Assembly (NCBI GenBank): GCA_964647825.1
Contig: CAZYJL010000006.1
Coordinates: forward strand, 78,751-142,750
Length of the DNA: 64,000 nucleotides
Reading direction: 5' to 3'
DNA from: VFKI01 sp964647825
Lineage (GTDB): Bacteria; Pseudomonadota; Gammaproteobacteria; DSM-16500
Below are positions 37,541-46,165 of the stretch, in pieces; the first letter of the stretch is position 1; each line of letters starts with the position of its first letter. The notes beneath the pieces were generated by a model. The model ran no database searches. It was not told the origin of the DNA and saw nothing but the letters and a program-made list of their open reading frames with translations. Position numbers and translations under genes: made by a program.

Positions 37541-38598
37541 ACAAACGCATTATTTCTTGTGATTTGGGTGGCACAAAATGTGCCGCAGGTGTCGTGGAGT
37601 ATCAACCTGATACACGTAGACTGACGTGTACACAGCGTACTGCGCTGCGCATTGCCGAGTTTGGTTCTCTTGCTGAATTACTTCATCAATTAGAATCGTT
37701 ATTTGGTTTTACTTTACAAGAAGCTGACGCGATCTGTATTGGTGCTGCAGGGCAATACAATGGTGAAGAATTAATTTATGCTGGCGCGTATCCATATCCG
37801 ATGAATTTTGCGGCACTTGCGCGTGAGCAAAATTGGCCTCGCTTTGCAATTGTGCATGATTACACACCCATTGTCTGCGCAACGTTTACCGACTACATGC
37901 AACAACCCGATAATATTCAATGGTTAAACAATGCCACTGCCGATATTTATGGCCGCCGTGTTGCCTTTGGTTTAGGCACAGGACTTGGGATGAAAGACGG
38001 TGTGTTATTCCCTGACGGTAATTTTTGGCTCGGCAAAAATGAAGTGGGGCACATTGGTATCACGTTACCGCCACATGCAAACGCACTGCGATTAAAACAG
38101 CATTACGCTTTGATGCAATTTCTTGAAAAAGAAACACCATTAACCTTTGAAAAAATTCTTTCAGGTCCTGGCACTGTCAGACTCTATCGTTTCTTTTATC
38201 CAAACGAAAAAGACATTACTCCGGCGGAAATATGGGCGTTACTCCCCACAGGTAAAATTGATGAAATGCTCGATGCATTTGCTTTTTATCTCGGTCTATT
38301 TATTGGCACGTTACAACTGATTTTCATGCCAGAAGGTGGCATTTATGCGACGGGCGGCGTCACACTGCATTATTTAGACGTCTTTAAACAACCTGCATTT
38401 CAAGAAGGGTTACACTGTTCGCCTGCTTATTTAGCACAACGCGAAAAAATGCCCTTAGGCATTCTCTGCAATCAAGAGCATGCTATTTTAGGCGGAGGCT
38501 ATTACGCTCTGAAACGACTCCTCCCGGAAAATATTACCTCGATCAACCGTCCTCATCTGTTACCACCCTTACAAGAAACAGGCTCAGGTGAAGCATAG
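37537..38598 (+). CDS. glk: Glucokinase (Glk family)
   Basis: ATP-dependent phosphorylation of cytoplasmic glucose. 353 aa. It has the phosphate-binding SCDLGGTKCAAGVV at the N-terminus, AICIGAAGQ, the glucose-binding region VHDYTPI (where E. coli Glk has VNDF), FGLGTGLGMKDG, NEVGHIGI with the conserved EVGH, and GGIYATGGV. The NDF-to-HDY change is unusual. ATGA overlap with the sugar porter gene indicates an import-and-phosphorylate operon. Confidence 0.88.
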   Translation: MNKRIISCDLGGTKCAAGVVEYQPDTRRLTCTQRTALRIAEFGSLAELLHQLESLFGFTLQEADAICIGAAGQYNGEELIYAGAYPYPMNFAALAREQNWPRFAIVHDYTPIVCATFTDYMQQPDNIQWLNNATADIYGRRVAFGLGTGLGMKDGVLFPDGNFWLGKNEVGHIGITLPPHANALRLKQHYALMQFLEKETPLTFEKILSGPGTVRLYRFFYPNEKDITPAEIWALLPTGKIDEMLDAFAFYLGLFIGTLQLIFMPEGGIYATGGVTLHYLDVFKQPAFQEGLHCSPAYLAQREKMPLGILCNQEHAILGGGYYALKRLLPENITSINRPHLLPPLQETGSGEA

Positions 38599-38615
38599 GA
38601 AAAACAGCATAACGA

Positions 38616-38759
38616 CTCAAGCTCTCTAAAATACACTCAATTTTTTGAGAAAAACGAGCAAACAAGGCGGTTTGCGAAAGCAAAAATTGTATATGAATTA
38701 TGAATATATATTTTTTGCGGTTTTGATAAAAAATTTAGTGTATTTTTAGAGAGCTTGAG
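38616..38759. mobile_element. R3 MITE-like element copy 2
   Basis: A 144-bp element bounded by about 22-bp inverted repeats: ctcaagctctctaaaatacact at the left and agtgtatttttagagagcttgag at the right (one indel). Its centre (aaacgagcaaacaaggcggtttgcgaaagcaaaaatt...ttttttgcggttttgataaaaaa) matches the element at 26652-26751. No coding capacity; typical of a non-autonomous element. It fills the gap between glk and prpB. Confidence 0.7.
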
Positions 38760-38799
38760 CAAGCAAGAAACAGCAAAAAAATAGACAGGGATAGACGCT

Positions 38800-39708
38800 A
38801 TGACGAGTGCCGGCAAGAAGCTTACAGTATGTATGGCACAAGAAAATCCGCTACAAATTATAGGGACACCTAACGCTATTACCGCATTACTTGCGAAACA
38901 AGCAGGCTTTCGCGCGATCTATCTGTCTGGTGCAGGCGTTGCGAATGCGTCTTTCGGTGTACCAGACCTTGCTATTACGACACTCAACGATGTATTGGAA
39001 GATGCTCGACGAATTACGAATACCGTTGATTTACCACTCTTAGTCGATATTGATACGGGCTGGGGCGGTGCATTCTCTATCGCACGTACCATCCGCGAGA
39101 TGATCAAAGCAGGTGTTGCAGCAGTGCATATTGAAGATCAAGTGCAAGCGAAACGCTGTGGCCACCGCCCGGGCAAACAAGTCGTCTCAACAGAGGAAAT
39201 GGTAGATCGACTTAAAGCTGCGCTTGATGCACGCACCGATGATCAATTTAAAATTATGGCGCGCACAGATGCATTGGCTAGCGAAGGACTCGAAAAAACT
39301 ATTGCTCGTATTCAATCTTATGTGGAAGCCGGTGCAGATATGATTTTCTTTGAAGGGGCAAAAACACTTACAGACTATCAAGCCGTCACACAAGCGTGCA
39401 CACGCCCTGTCCTTGCTAACATCACTGAATTTGGTGTCACGCCACTTTTTACATGCGATGAACTCAAATCGGTTGGCATTCGTTTAGTGTTATACCCACT
39501 GACTGCCTTTCGTGCCATGAATGCAACTTGCTTACATATTTTTAATACCGTACGCCAAGAAGGAACGCAAAAAAATCTTCTTCCGCTGATGCAAACCCGT
39601 GAAGCGTTATATACGCTGCTCGGCTACCATGCATTTGAAAAGAAACTCGATACGCTATTTGGAAAGGAAAGCCATCATGAATCAAGCAATAGGGAAAAGA
39701 GCAACTAA
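38800..39708 (+). CDS. prpB: 2-methylisocitrate lyase
   Basis: Last step of the methylcitrate cycle: splits 2-methylisocitrate into pyruvate and succinate. 302 aa. It has the PEP-mutase/ICL fold with VDIDTGWGG, HIEDQVQAKRCGHRPGK (catalytic loop with Cys; usually KKCGH), RTDALASEG, and FFEGAKT. First gene of prpB-prpC-prpD; its end overlaps prpC by 32 bp. The C-terminal ~15 residues (overlapping prpC) are variable. Confidence 0.93.
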   Translation: MTSAGKKLTVCMAQENPLQIIGTPNAITALLAKQAGFRAIYLSGAGVANASFGVPDLAITTLNDVLEDARRITNTVDLPLLVDIDTGWGGAFSIARTIREMIKAGVAAVHIEDQVQAKRCGHRPGKQVVSTEEMVDRLKAALDARTDDQFKIMARTDALASEGLEKTIARIQSYVEAGADMIFFEGAKTLTDYQAVTQACTRPVLANITEFGVTPLFTCDELKSVGIRLVLYPLTAFRAMNATCLHIFNTVRQEGTQKNLLPLMQTREALYTLLGYHAFEKKLDTLFGKESHHESSNREKSN

Positions 39709-40816
39709 AACAGGTGGGTTAGCCGGTGTCGTCGCTGGCGAAACAGCTATTAGCACTGTTGGTAAAGAAGGCGCTGGCCTCACCTACCGCGGCTACGACA
39801 TTGCTGCACTTGCCACCTATGCTAGCTTCGAAGAGGTTGCTTGGCTGCTCATTCACGGCGAATTACCCGACGCCAATGAATTAAATCATTACCGCGCAAC
39901 CTTGATAAAAAATCGTACGTTACCTTTTGCTTTACAACAATTACTAGAACATATACCAGCCCACGCGCACCCCATGGATGTTTTACGAACCGGCTGCTCC
40001 ATGCTTGGGACACTGGAACCTGAAACCGCTACACACGATCAAATCACGATTGCAGATCGATTAGTGGCTTGTTTTCCAAGCATGTTACTTTATTGGTATC
40101 AGTTTCATCGTACGGGTAAACGCATCGAAACAGATTCAAAGGAAGAAACCGTTGCCGGTTATTTTTTACATTTATTAACAGGCAAAGAAAACCCCAACGC
40201 GGAATGGCGTCGCGCACTGGATGTCTCACTGATTTTATATGCAGAGCACGAATTTAATGCCTCGACATTTGCTGCACGCATCACTGCATCGACACAATCC
40301 GATTTTTATTCTGCAATTGTCTCAGGGATTGGTACGCTCCGCGGCACATTACATGGTGGTGCCAATGAAGAAGCGATGGCATTGATTATGCAATTTAAAA
40401 CACCCGAATTAGCAGCCAAAGGGGTGTTAACCATGTTAGAAAATAAAGAAAAAATCATGGGATTTGGACATCGTGTTTATAAAATTGCTGATCCTCGTTC
40501 TGAAATTATTAAACCATGGTCAGAAAAATTATCGAAAACAGCAACAGATGGTTATTTATTTGCGATCTCTGAATGCATTGAAAAAATTTTATGGGAAAGC
40601 AAACATTTATTTCCTAATTTAGATTTTTATAGTGCAACGACTTATCATTTCTGCGGCATTCCAACAGAATTATTTACACCACTTTTTGTGATCTCACGCG
40701 TTACCGGTTGGAGCGCACATATTTTTGAACAACGTCGTGATAATCGATTAATCCGTCCAGATGCCACTTATCGCGGACCTGCACCACGCCCTTTTTTGCC
40801 TTTGGCGCAACGATAA
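39677..40816 (+). CDS. prpC: 2-methylcitrate synthase
   Basis: Condenses propionyl-CoA and oxaloacetate to 2-methylcitrate; citrate synthase family. 379 aa from the ATG at 39677 (AAGGAAA upstream). It shows GLAGVVAGETAISTVGKEGAGLTYRGYDI, typical of PrpC, AEHEFNASTFAAR (catalytic His), LRGTLHGGANEEAM, KIMGFGHRVYK and the aspartate-bearing FYSATTYHFCGIPTELFTPLF. The GLTYRGYDI form and the context separate it from citrate synthase GltA. Confidence 0.94.
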   Translation: MNQAIGKRATKTGGLAGVVAGETAISTVGKEGAGLTYRGYDIAALATYASFEEVAWLLIHGELPDANELNHYRATLIKNRTLPFALQQLLEHIPAHAHPMDVLRTGCSMLGTLEPETATHDQITIADRLVACFPSMLLYWYQFHRTGKRIETDSKEETVAGYFLHLLTGKENPNAEWRRALDVSLILYAEHEFNASTFAARITASTQSDFYSAIVSGIGTLRGTLHGGANEEAMALIMQFKTPELAAKGVLTMLENKEKIMGFGHRVYKIADPRSEIIKPWSEKLSKTATDGYLFAISECIEKILWESKHLFPNLDFYSATTYHFCGIPTELFTPLFVISRVTGWSAHIFEQRRDNRLIRPDATYRGPAPRPFLPLAQR

Positions 40817-40829
40817 AAAAGGATACCCC

Positions 40830-42314
40830 GTGCTCTCATCGATGACAGAAAAAAATAATAAACCTACGCCCGATAGCGAATTACAAACCATTGCTAATTA
40901 TATTATCGATTATCAAATCGATAGTCCGCTTGCCATGCATACAGCGTATCTTTGTTTGCTCGATGCCATCAGTTGTGCCTTGATGGCATTACAATCTGCT
41001 CAATGTCGACGATTACTGGGTCCCATTGTGCCGCACACTATCGTACCACATGGTGCGCGTGTACTGGGTTGTCCTTTTATTTTAGACCCCGTCACCGCGG
41101 CTTTTAATATTGGCACATTAATTCGTTGGTTAGATTTCAATGACACGTGGTTAGCCGCCGAATGGGGGCATCCTTCTGACAATCTCGGTGCCATTTTAGC
41201 GGTTAGTGATTTTGTCAGCCAACAACGTCTCCTACATCAACAACCACCGCTTTGCATGCGCGATATTTTTATCGCAATGATTAAAGCCTATGAAATTCAA
41301 GGCATCCTTGCATTAGAAAATAGTTTAAATCGCGTCGGTCTCGATCATGTCGCCTTTGTGAAAGCAGCGTCTGCTGCATGTGCCATGCAATTACTCGGCG
41401 GTGATAAGAATAAAATTATCGATGTGTTATCTGCGGTATGGGTTGATGGTCAAGCGCTGCGCACGTATCGCCACGCACCCAATACCGGTTCTCGCAAATC
41501 TTGGGCGGCAGGTGATGCTACCGCACGCGCCGTGTTTTTGGCATTACTCACTCAAAAAGGAGAAACTGGTTGCCCCACTGCATTCACTGCAAAAAAATGG
41601 GGGTTTTACGATGTCTCTTTTCATGGAAAATCCTTTCATTTTCCTCAGGCTCTAACGAGTTACGTGATGGAAAATATATTATTTAAAGTCGCGTATCCAG
41701 CTGAATTCCATGCACAAACTGCAGTTGAGTGCGCGATTTTGTTACATCCTACAATCATGCAAAAATTAGATAAAATTGAAAAAATTATTCTGACAACACA
41801 AGAATCCGCTATTCGTATTATTAGCAAAACAGGCCCATTACATAATTATGCGGATCGCGATCATTGTCTGCAATATATGGTGGCAGTCGCATTATTATAT
41901 GGCACACTCGATGCAGCCTCTTATACAGATAGCTTTGCAGCAGATCCTCGCATTGATGCATTGCGCAAAAAAATGCATGTTGAACATGATCCAGCCTTTA
42001 GCAAAGCGTATCTTGATCCTGCAACACGTTCTATCCCTAATGCAATACAAGTATTTTTTACCGATGGGACAGAAACTGAAAAAATAACGATCCATTATCC
42101 TTTAGGTCATCAAAAACGTCGTGCAGAAGCTAAGCCTTTATTACACCATAAATTTGTAAGCGCTGTGCAGCATACCTTTGAACCGCAGCATGCTGAGAAA
42201 ATCATACACTCTCTAACAGATGAAGAGACATTTTCAATGCTACCCGTGAATGAATTGATGACATTACTGATGACTGAACGTTTTTTTCAAAAGGAATCTT
42301 ATGCTATCACATGA
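40830..42314 (+). CDS. prpD: 2-methylcitrate dehydratase PrpD
   Basis: Dehydrates 2-methylcitrate to 2-methyl-cis-aconitate; MmgE/PrpD family. 494 aa from the GTG at 40830, chosen because AAGGA lies 6 nt upstream; the ATG at 40842 is too far from it. It has WLDFNDTWLAAEWGHPSDNLGAILA (conserved DFND), SRKSWAAGDATARAV, and FPAEFHAQTAVEC-like AYPAEFHAQTAVECA. The cofactor-free PrpD enzyme implies no AcnD/PrpF here. It overlaps corA by 14 bp. The prpR regulator was not found. Confidence 0.94.
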   Translation: MLSSMTEKNNKPTPDSELQTIANYIIDYQIDSPLAMHTAYLCLLDAISCALMALQSAQCRRLLGPIVPHTIVPHGARVLGCPFILDPVTAAFNIGTLIRWLDFNDTWLAAEWGHPSDNLGAILAVSDFVSQQRLLHQQPPLCMRDIFIAMIKAYEIQGILALENSLNRVGLDHVAFVKAASAACAMQLLGGDKNKIIDVLSAVWVDGQALRTYRHAPNTGSRKSWAAGDATARAVFLALLTQKGETGCPTAFTAKKWGFYDVSFHGKSFHFPQALTSYVMENILFKVAYPAEFHAQTAVECAILLHPTIMQKLDKIEKIILTTQESAIRIISKTGPLHNYADRDHCLQYMVAVALLYGTLDAASYTDSFAADPRIDALRKKMHVEHDPAFSKAYLDPATRSIPNAIQVFFTDGTETEKITIHYPLGHQKRRAEAKPLLHHKFVSAVQHTFEPQHAEKIIHSLTDEETFSMLPVNELMTLLMTERFFQKESYAIT

Positions 42315-43368
42315 CATCCATCATCTCGTGAAAAATGCAGGGAAAGCACCAGGAACGCTCTCTTACACGGGCAAAAAAAAATATCCGACCACCGTAACAG
42401 TCTGTCATTATTCTGCTGATCATTTTGATGAAAAAATTTGTCACACGCTTGAAGAAATCATTGCGATGACAAAAAAACCGGGGAATCTCTGGGTCGATGT
42501 TACTGGTTTACAACATGTCGAATGGGTAGAAACTATTTTAAACCATTTTGGTATTCATCCATTAACCGCAGAAGATATTCTCAGCAATGCCCAACGACCA
42601 AAATTAGAAGAATTTGATCATTATATTTTTGTGACACTCAAAGATCTTGATTGGCATAAAAAAAAGAAAACATTTTCCATTCATCAATTAAGTTTAATTT
42701 TAAAAGAAAAAATTGTTTTAACCTTTTCTGATTGCCCACAAACTGAAATTATTGCCATTCGTAAAAAACTGGCTAGCCGTCCAAATCAACGATTACGCGA
42801 ACAAAAGGCAGATTATTTATTTTACCGCTTACTTGACAGTCAAATTGATGAATATTTTATTGTATTAGAAGCGATTGGTGAAAAAATTGATTATACAGAA
42901 AATCATATTCTAACGAATCCATCGCGTCACAATGCACGTCAAATTTATCGCATGAAACGTCAAATGTTATTATTGCGAAAAATTATTTGGCCAATGCGTG
43001 AAGTCGTGAATCATCTCTCACAACTTAATGAGAAATTTATTTCACACTTTACCCGTATTTATTTACGTGATTTATATGATCATACCATGCAAACCATTGA
43101 TACTGTTGAAACCTATCGCGATATTACTTCTAGCTTAATGGATATTTATCTTTCTAGCTTAACCAATCGTTTAAATGAAGTCATGAAAACACTCACAATT
43201 ATTTCCACTATTTTTATTCCAATGACGTTTATTGCCAGTGTTTACGGCATGAATTTTATTAATATGCCAGAATTGGAATGGCGCTATGGTTTTTATTTTG
43301 CGCAAGGCATGATGGTGGCAGTCGCAGTCTTGATGTTAGGGTATTTTCGTTGGAAGAAATGGTTTTAA
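42301..43368 (+). CDS. corA: CorA-family magnesium/cobalt transporter
   Basis: Pentameric inner-membrane Mg2+ channel. 355 aa: a long cytoplasmic alpha/beta domain with LWVDVTGL, HPLTAEDIL and PKLEEFDHYIFV, a long stalk helix, then two C-terminal membrane segments joined by YGMNF (the signature GMN) and ending with a basic tail (RWKKWF). AAGGAA lies before the ATG, which sits inside the end of prpD. It is probably expressed with the prp operon, though no link in function is known. Confidence 0.93.
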   Translation: MLSHDIHHLVKNAGKAPGTLSYTGKKKYPTTVTVCHYSADHFDEKICHTLEEIIAMTKKPGNLWVDVTGLQHVEWVETILNHFGIHPLTAEDILSNAQRPKLEEFDHYIFVTLKDLDWHKKKKTFSIHQLSLILKEKIVLTFSDCPQTEIIAIRKKLASRPNQRLREQKADYLFYRLLDSQIDEYFIVLEAIGEKIDYTENHILTNPSRHNARQIYRMKRQMLLLRKIIWPMREVVNHLSQLNEKFISHFTRIYLRDLYDHTMQTIDTVETYRDITSSLMDIYLSSLTNRLNEVMKTLTIISTIFIPMTFIASVYGMNFINMPELEWRYGFYFAQGMMVAVAVLMLGYFRWKKWF

Positions 43369-43386
43369 TAAAATTAATTAAAAAAT

Positions 43387-43569
43387 AATAGATCAGTGGG
43401 GGTGTGTTTTTTTGCTTAACTGCATATCAGTCGTCCATCGGCTGTTGAAAGTGATCAAAGCTAAGCCCTTTCTGATTACATGAAGCGTCCTTTTATCAGT
43501 AAAATGCAGTTTGCTGTTTGGCAATTGCGGTCAGTTAAGCAAAAAAAACACACACCCACTGATCTATTA
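43387..43569. mobile_element. R2 palindromic MITE-like element copy 1
   Basis: A 183-bp element with about 37-bp terminal inverted repeats: taatagatcagtgggggtgt...gcttaactg and its near-complement. The interior has inverted arms (ctgcatatcag..., aatgcagtttgctgtttggcaattgcggtcag). The same element is at 57489-57671 (reverse orientation) and 60691-60870. All are at 3' ends of genes; the element would fold into one long hairpin and might end transcription from corA and cvpA, which converge here. Confidence 0.75.
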
Positions 43570-43598
43570 CAATAAAAAGCAAATCATAAAAAACTATC

Positions 43599-44261
43599 CT
43601 ACTGAAACACACGTGTCGTCGGCACACTCTCTGGTGCTTTACTCTCCCCGTTTTTTTGCACATCGTCCGCGGTATTACTTAATTCTGGTAAACTTTTGTT
43701 AATGCGATCGCGCACTGTTGTCAGATGTGGCTCAACAATGACACCAAACTTCTGCACAGCAGGTTGAAGCGCGAGAATAACGCGTGATGCCTGCCAGCTC
43801 TCTTGCTCCTTGACCGGGGTCATCTGCAATAAAAAAATCACAATTAACGCAATCAGCAACCCTTTTCCTAGACCAACGACACTGCCAATAAAGCGATTAA
43901 ATAAACTAATACCGCCACCTTCCACGACACGATTCGCAAAATACCCTATGACAGAACCAATCAGTAGCGTGCCAAAAAACAATAAACAAAAACTTGCACC
44001 CAGAGAAAATAAAGACGCTTGACTTGCAACAGCACTCCCCATATCACCTGTCTCGGAAACAGAAGAGACGACTGACTGCATATACCGCAAATTAGAAAAC
44101 CATCCTGCTAATGGTTGTGTAAAGAAAACCGCAACAAAAAAACCCGCCACCCAAGAAAGTATCGAAAAAATCTCACGTGCGCCGCCACGCCACATCCCTA
44201 AGAAAACAGATAAAGCAAATACAGCAAAAAAAGTCGTATCGATCCAGTTATAGCCACTCAT
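43599..44261 (-). CDS. cvpA: CvpA-family inner-membrane protein
   Basis: Conserved membrane protein named for colicin V production; its true role in envelope homeostasis is not settled. 220 aa. Four membrane segments in the first 160 residues include NWIDTTFFAVFALSVFLGMWRGGAREIFSILSW (the RG..E family motif), then GFFVAVFF and GSVIGYFANRVVEGGGISLFNRFIGSVVGLGKGLLIA. The C-terminal 55 residues are soluble. It converges with corA on R2. The purF gene often next to cvpA is not here. Confidence 0.85.
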   Translation of the reverse strand: MSGYNWIDTTFFAVFALSVFLGMWRGGAREIFSILSWVAGFFVAVFFTQPLAGWFSNLRYMQSVVSSVSETGDMGSAVASQASLFSLGASFCLLFFGTLLIGSVIGYFANRVVEGGGISLFNRFIGSVVGLGKGLLIALIVIFLLQMTPVKEQESWQASRVILALQPAVQKFGVIVEPHLTTVRDRINKSLPELSNTADDVQKNGESKAPESVPTTRVFQ

Positions 44262-44554
44262 ACAGAAAGTCTCCTTGATATGATTTGGCGGTCCTGTGCC
44301 TCAGTTTATCCCTATTCGTGCAATTGCTTTATTTAATGATAAGCCTGTTTAATTCAATTTCGAAAGCAATCTTGCTATATCCGATTGAAAATAGTGCAAA
44401 ATTAATTGCATTATTTATTGATTGATTAATTATTGAACTTTGCTTCTCATCCATAAACATACAACCAACTTTGTCTTGCGATGCACAATGCTTGCGCTCA
44501 TGCGGCAATTCAGCAATCATTGTTGCCCCAAATAAAATGCAAGTGTAGTGATCA

Positions 44555-46165
44555 ATGAATTTCCATCGTTTGTTTCAAAAGGGTGCACTAGGTGACAGTC
44601 TTGCCTTGTTTGCTGGCATCCTGATGACGTTTGCCTTTGCGCCTTTTACTCTTTGGCCGCTGGCGATTTTCTCACTTGCACTACTCGCTGGCCTGTGGCT
44701 CGACGTCCCTACGCGTATCGCAACACGTCGTGGCTTTCTCTTTGGTATTGGACTCTTCGGCACAGGTGTGAGCTGGGTCTATATCAGCATGCACACTTTT
44801 GGTAATCTTCCTGCCCCCCTTGCTGGCCTTATCACTATTTTATTTACTATGGCACTCGCCTGCTTTCCTATGCTTGCTGGCGGTATAACGAATCGTATTC
44901 TCATACAGGACCCTGACACAGGAAAAAGCACCGCAAAAAATCGTGCATTACGACTGTTTATCGCATTTCCTGCTAGCTGGGTCTTTATGGAATGGGTACG
45001 CAGCTGGTTCTTAACGGGCTTTCCTTGGTTAACCGTGGGCTACAGTCAAATCAACAGCCCTCTACGCGGTTTTGCGCCTTTACAAAGCGTTTATGGTGTT
45101 TCACTCGCTGTCGCCTACAGTAGCGCACTCATCGTGGGGATCATACTGGCACTTACCGCCAAAAAATACCGTCTATTCCTTGGGCAATGTCTGCTCTTGA
45201 TTGTCCTATGGTCAATTGGCGCCTTACTGACGCAGCAGCAATGGACTAAACCACAAGGCAAACCGATTCGTGTTGCCCTTGTACAAGGGAATATTCCACA
45301 ATCACTCAAATGGCAACCGGACCAATTACTCGCTACCCTACAAACCTATACCAAACTTTCAGCCCCCTATTGGCAATCCCATGATGTGATCATCTGGCCA
45401 GAATCGGCGATTCCTTTTTTTCTGCAAGATGTGCAGGCATTCGTCAATCAAATGGATGCTCTCGCAAAAAAAAATCATGCTGCGTTAATCACTGGTATTT
45501 TAGTCAATCAAACGCCTAACACCCATCAAACTACTCAACCAGAGCAATACTACAATGCCGTGATTGCGTTAGGCACAGGGAATGGTTTTTACTTAAAACG
45601 TCACCTCGTACCATTTGGTGAATTTATACCTTTCGAATCCGTCTTGCATCACGCACTCGATATTTTACATATTCCACTGTCGCAATTTGTTGCCGGCAAA
45701 GGAAATACGCCACCCCTGCTGGTTGGCAACAATACATTTTCACCTTTTATTTGTCATGAAATTGCTTTCCCAGAACAAGTGCGTTCCACCAATTCACACA
45801 TTCATTTTTTAGTCACCGTGAGTAATGATGCATGGTTTGGACGTTCTTTTGCACGCGCACAACATTTAGAAATGGCACAGATGCGCGCGCTGGAATTAGG
45901 ACGCACATTGCTATTTGTTGGCAATAATGGTCTCACTGCCGTCATCAATGCACGCGGCGAGATCCAACGTCGCTTACCCCCCGATCAAGCGGGTGTTTTA
46001 ACAGATACCGTGCAACCGATGCATGGTGAAACACCATGGCAAATTGCCGGATTAGATCCATTACTCATGCTCCTGAGCAGCATGTTTCTTATCTTATTTT
46101 TTATTATTCAACGCCAGAAAAGGCAGCAATCGCATGGAAAAAGTCTACTTACCCGAAAAAATTGA
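44555..46165 (+). CDS. lnt: Apolipoprotein N-acyltransferase
   Basis: Final step of lipoprotein maturation: N-acylation of the lipid-modified cysteine in the inner membrane. 536 aa: about seven membrane segments at the N-terminal side, then a nitrilase domain with VQGNIPQSLKWQ, WPESAIPFF (catalytic Glu), the lysine motif KRHLVPFGEFIP, and ICHEIAFP (nucleophile Cys), ending in one membrane segment. The gene overlaps leuS by 32 bp, which is unusual. Upstream, 44262-44554 has no convincing gene. Confidence 0.95.
   Translation: MNFHRLFQKGALGDSLALFAGILMTFAFAPFTLWPLAIFSLALLAGLWLDVPTRIATRRGFLFGIGLFGTGVSWVYISMHTFGNLPAPLAGLITILFTMALACFPMLAGGITNRILIQDPDTGKSTAKNRALRLFIAFPASWVFMEWVRSWFLTGFPWLTVGYSQINSPLRGFAPLQSVYGVSLAVAYSSALIVGIILALTAKKYRLFLGQCLLLIVLWSIGALLTQQQWTKPQGKPIRVALVQGNIPQSLKWQPDQLLATLQTYTKLSAPYWQSHDVIIWPESAIPFFLQDVQAFVNQMDALAKKNHAALITGILVNQTPNTHQTTQPEQYYNAVIALGTGNGFYLKRHLVPFGEFIPFESVLHHALDILHIPLSQFVAGKGNTPPLLVGNNTFSPFICHEIAFPEQVRSTNSHIHFLVTVSNDAWFGRSFARAQHLEMAQMRALELGRTLLFVGNNGLTAVINARGEIQRRLPPDQAGVLTDTVQPMHGETPWQIAGLDPLLMLLSSMFLILFFIIQRQKRQQSHGKSLLTRKN

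Noticed and set aside
44329..44520. Small minus-strand frame of 63 codons upstream of lnt
   Set aside because: Only a weak G-rich site before the ATG, no recognisable domain; most likely a chance frame in the cvpA-lnt gap.
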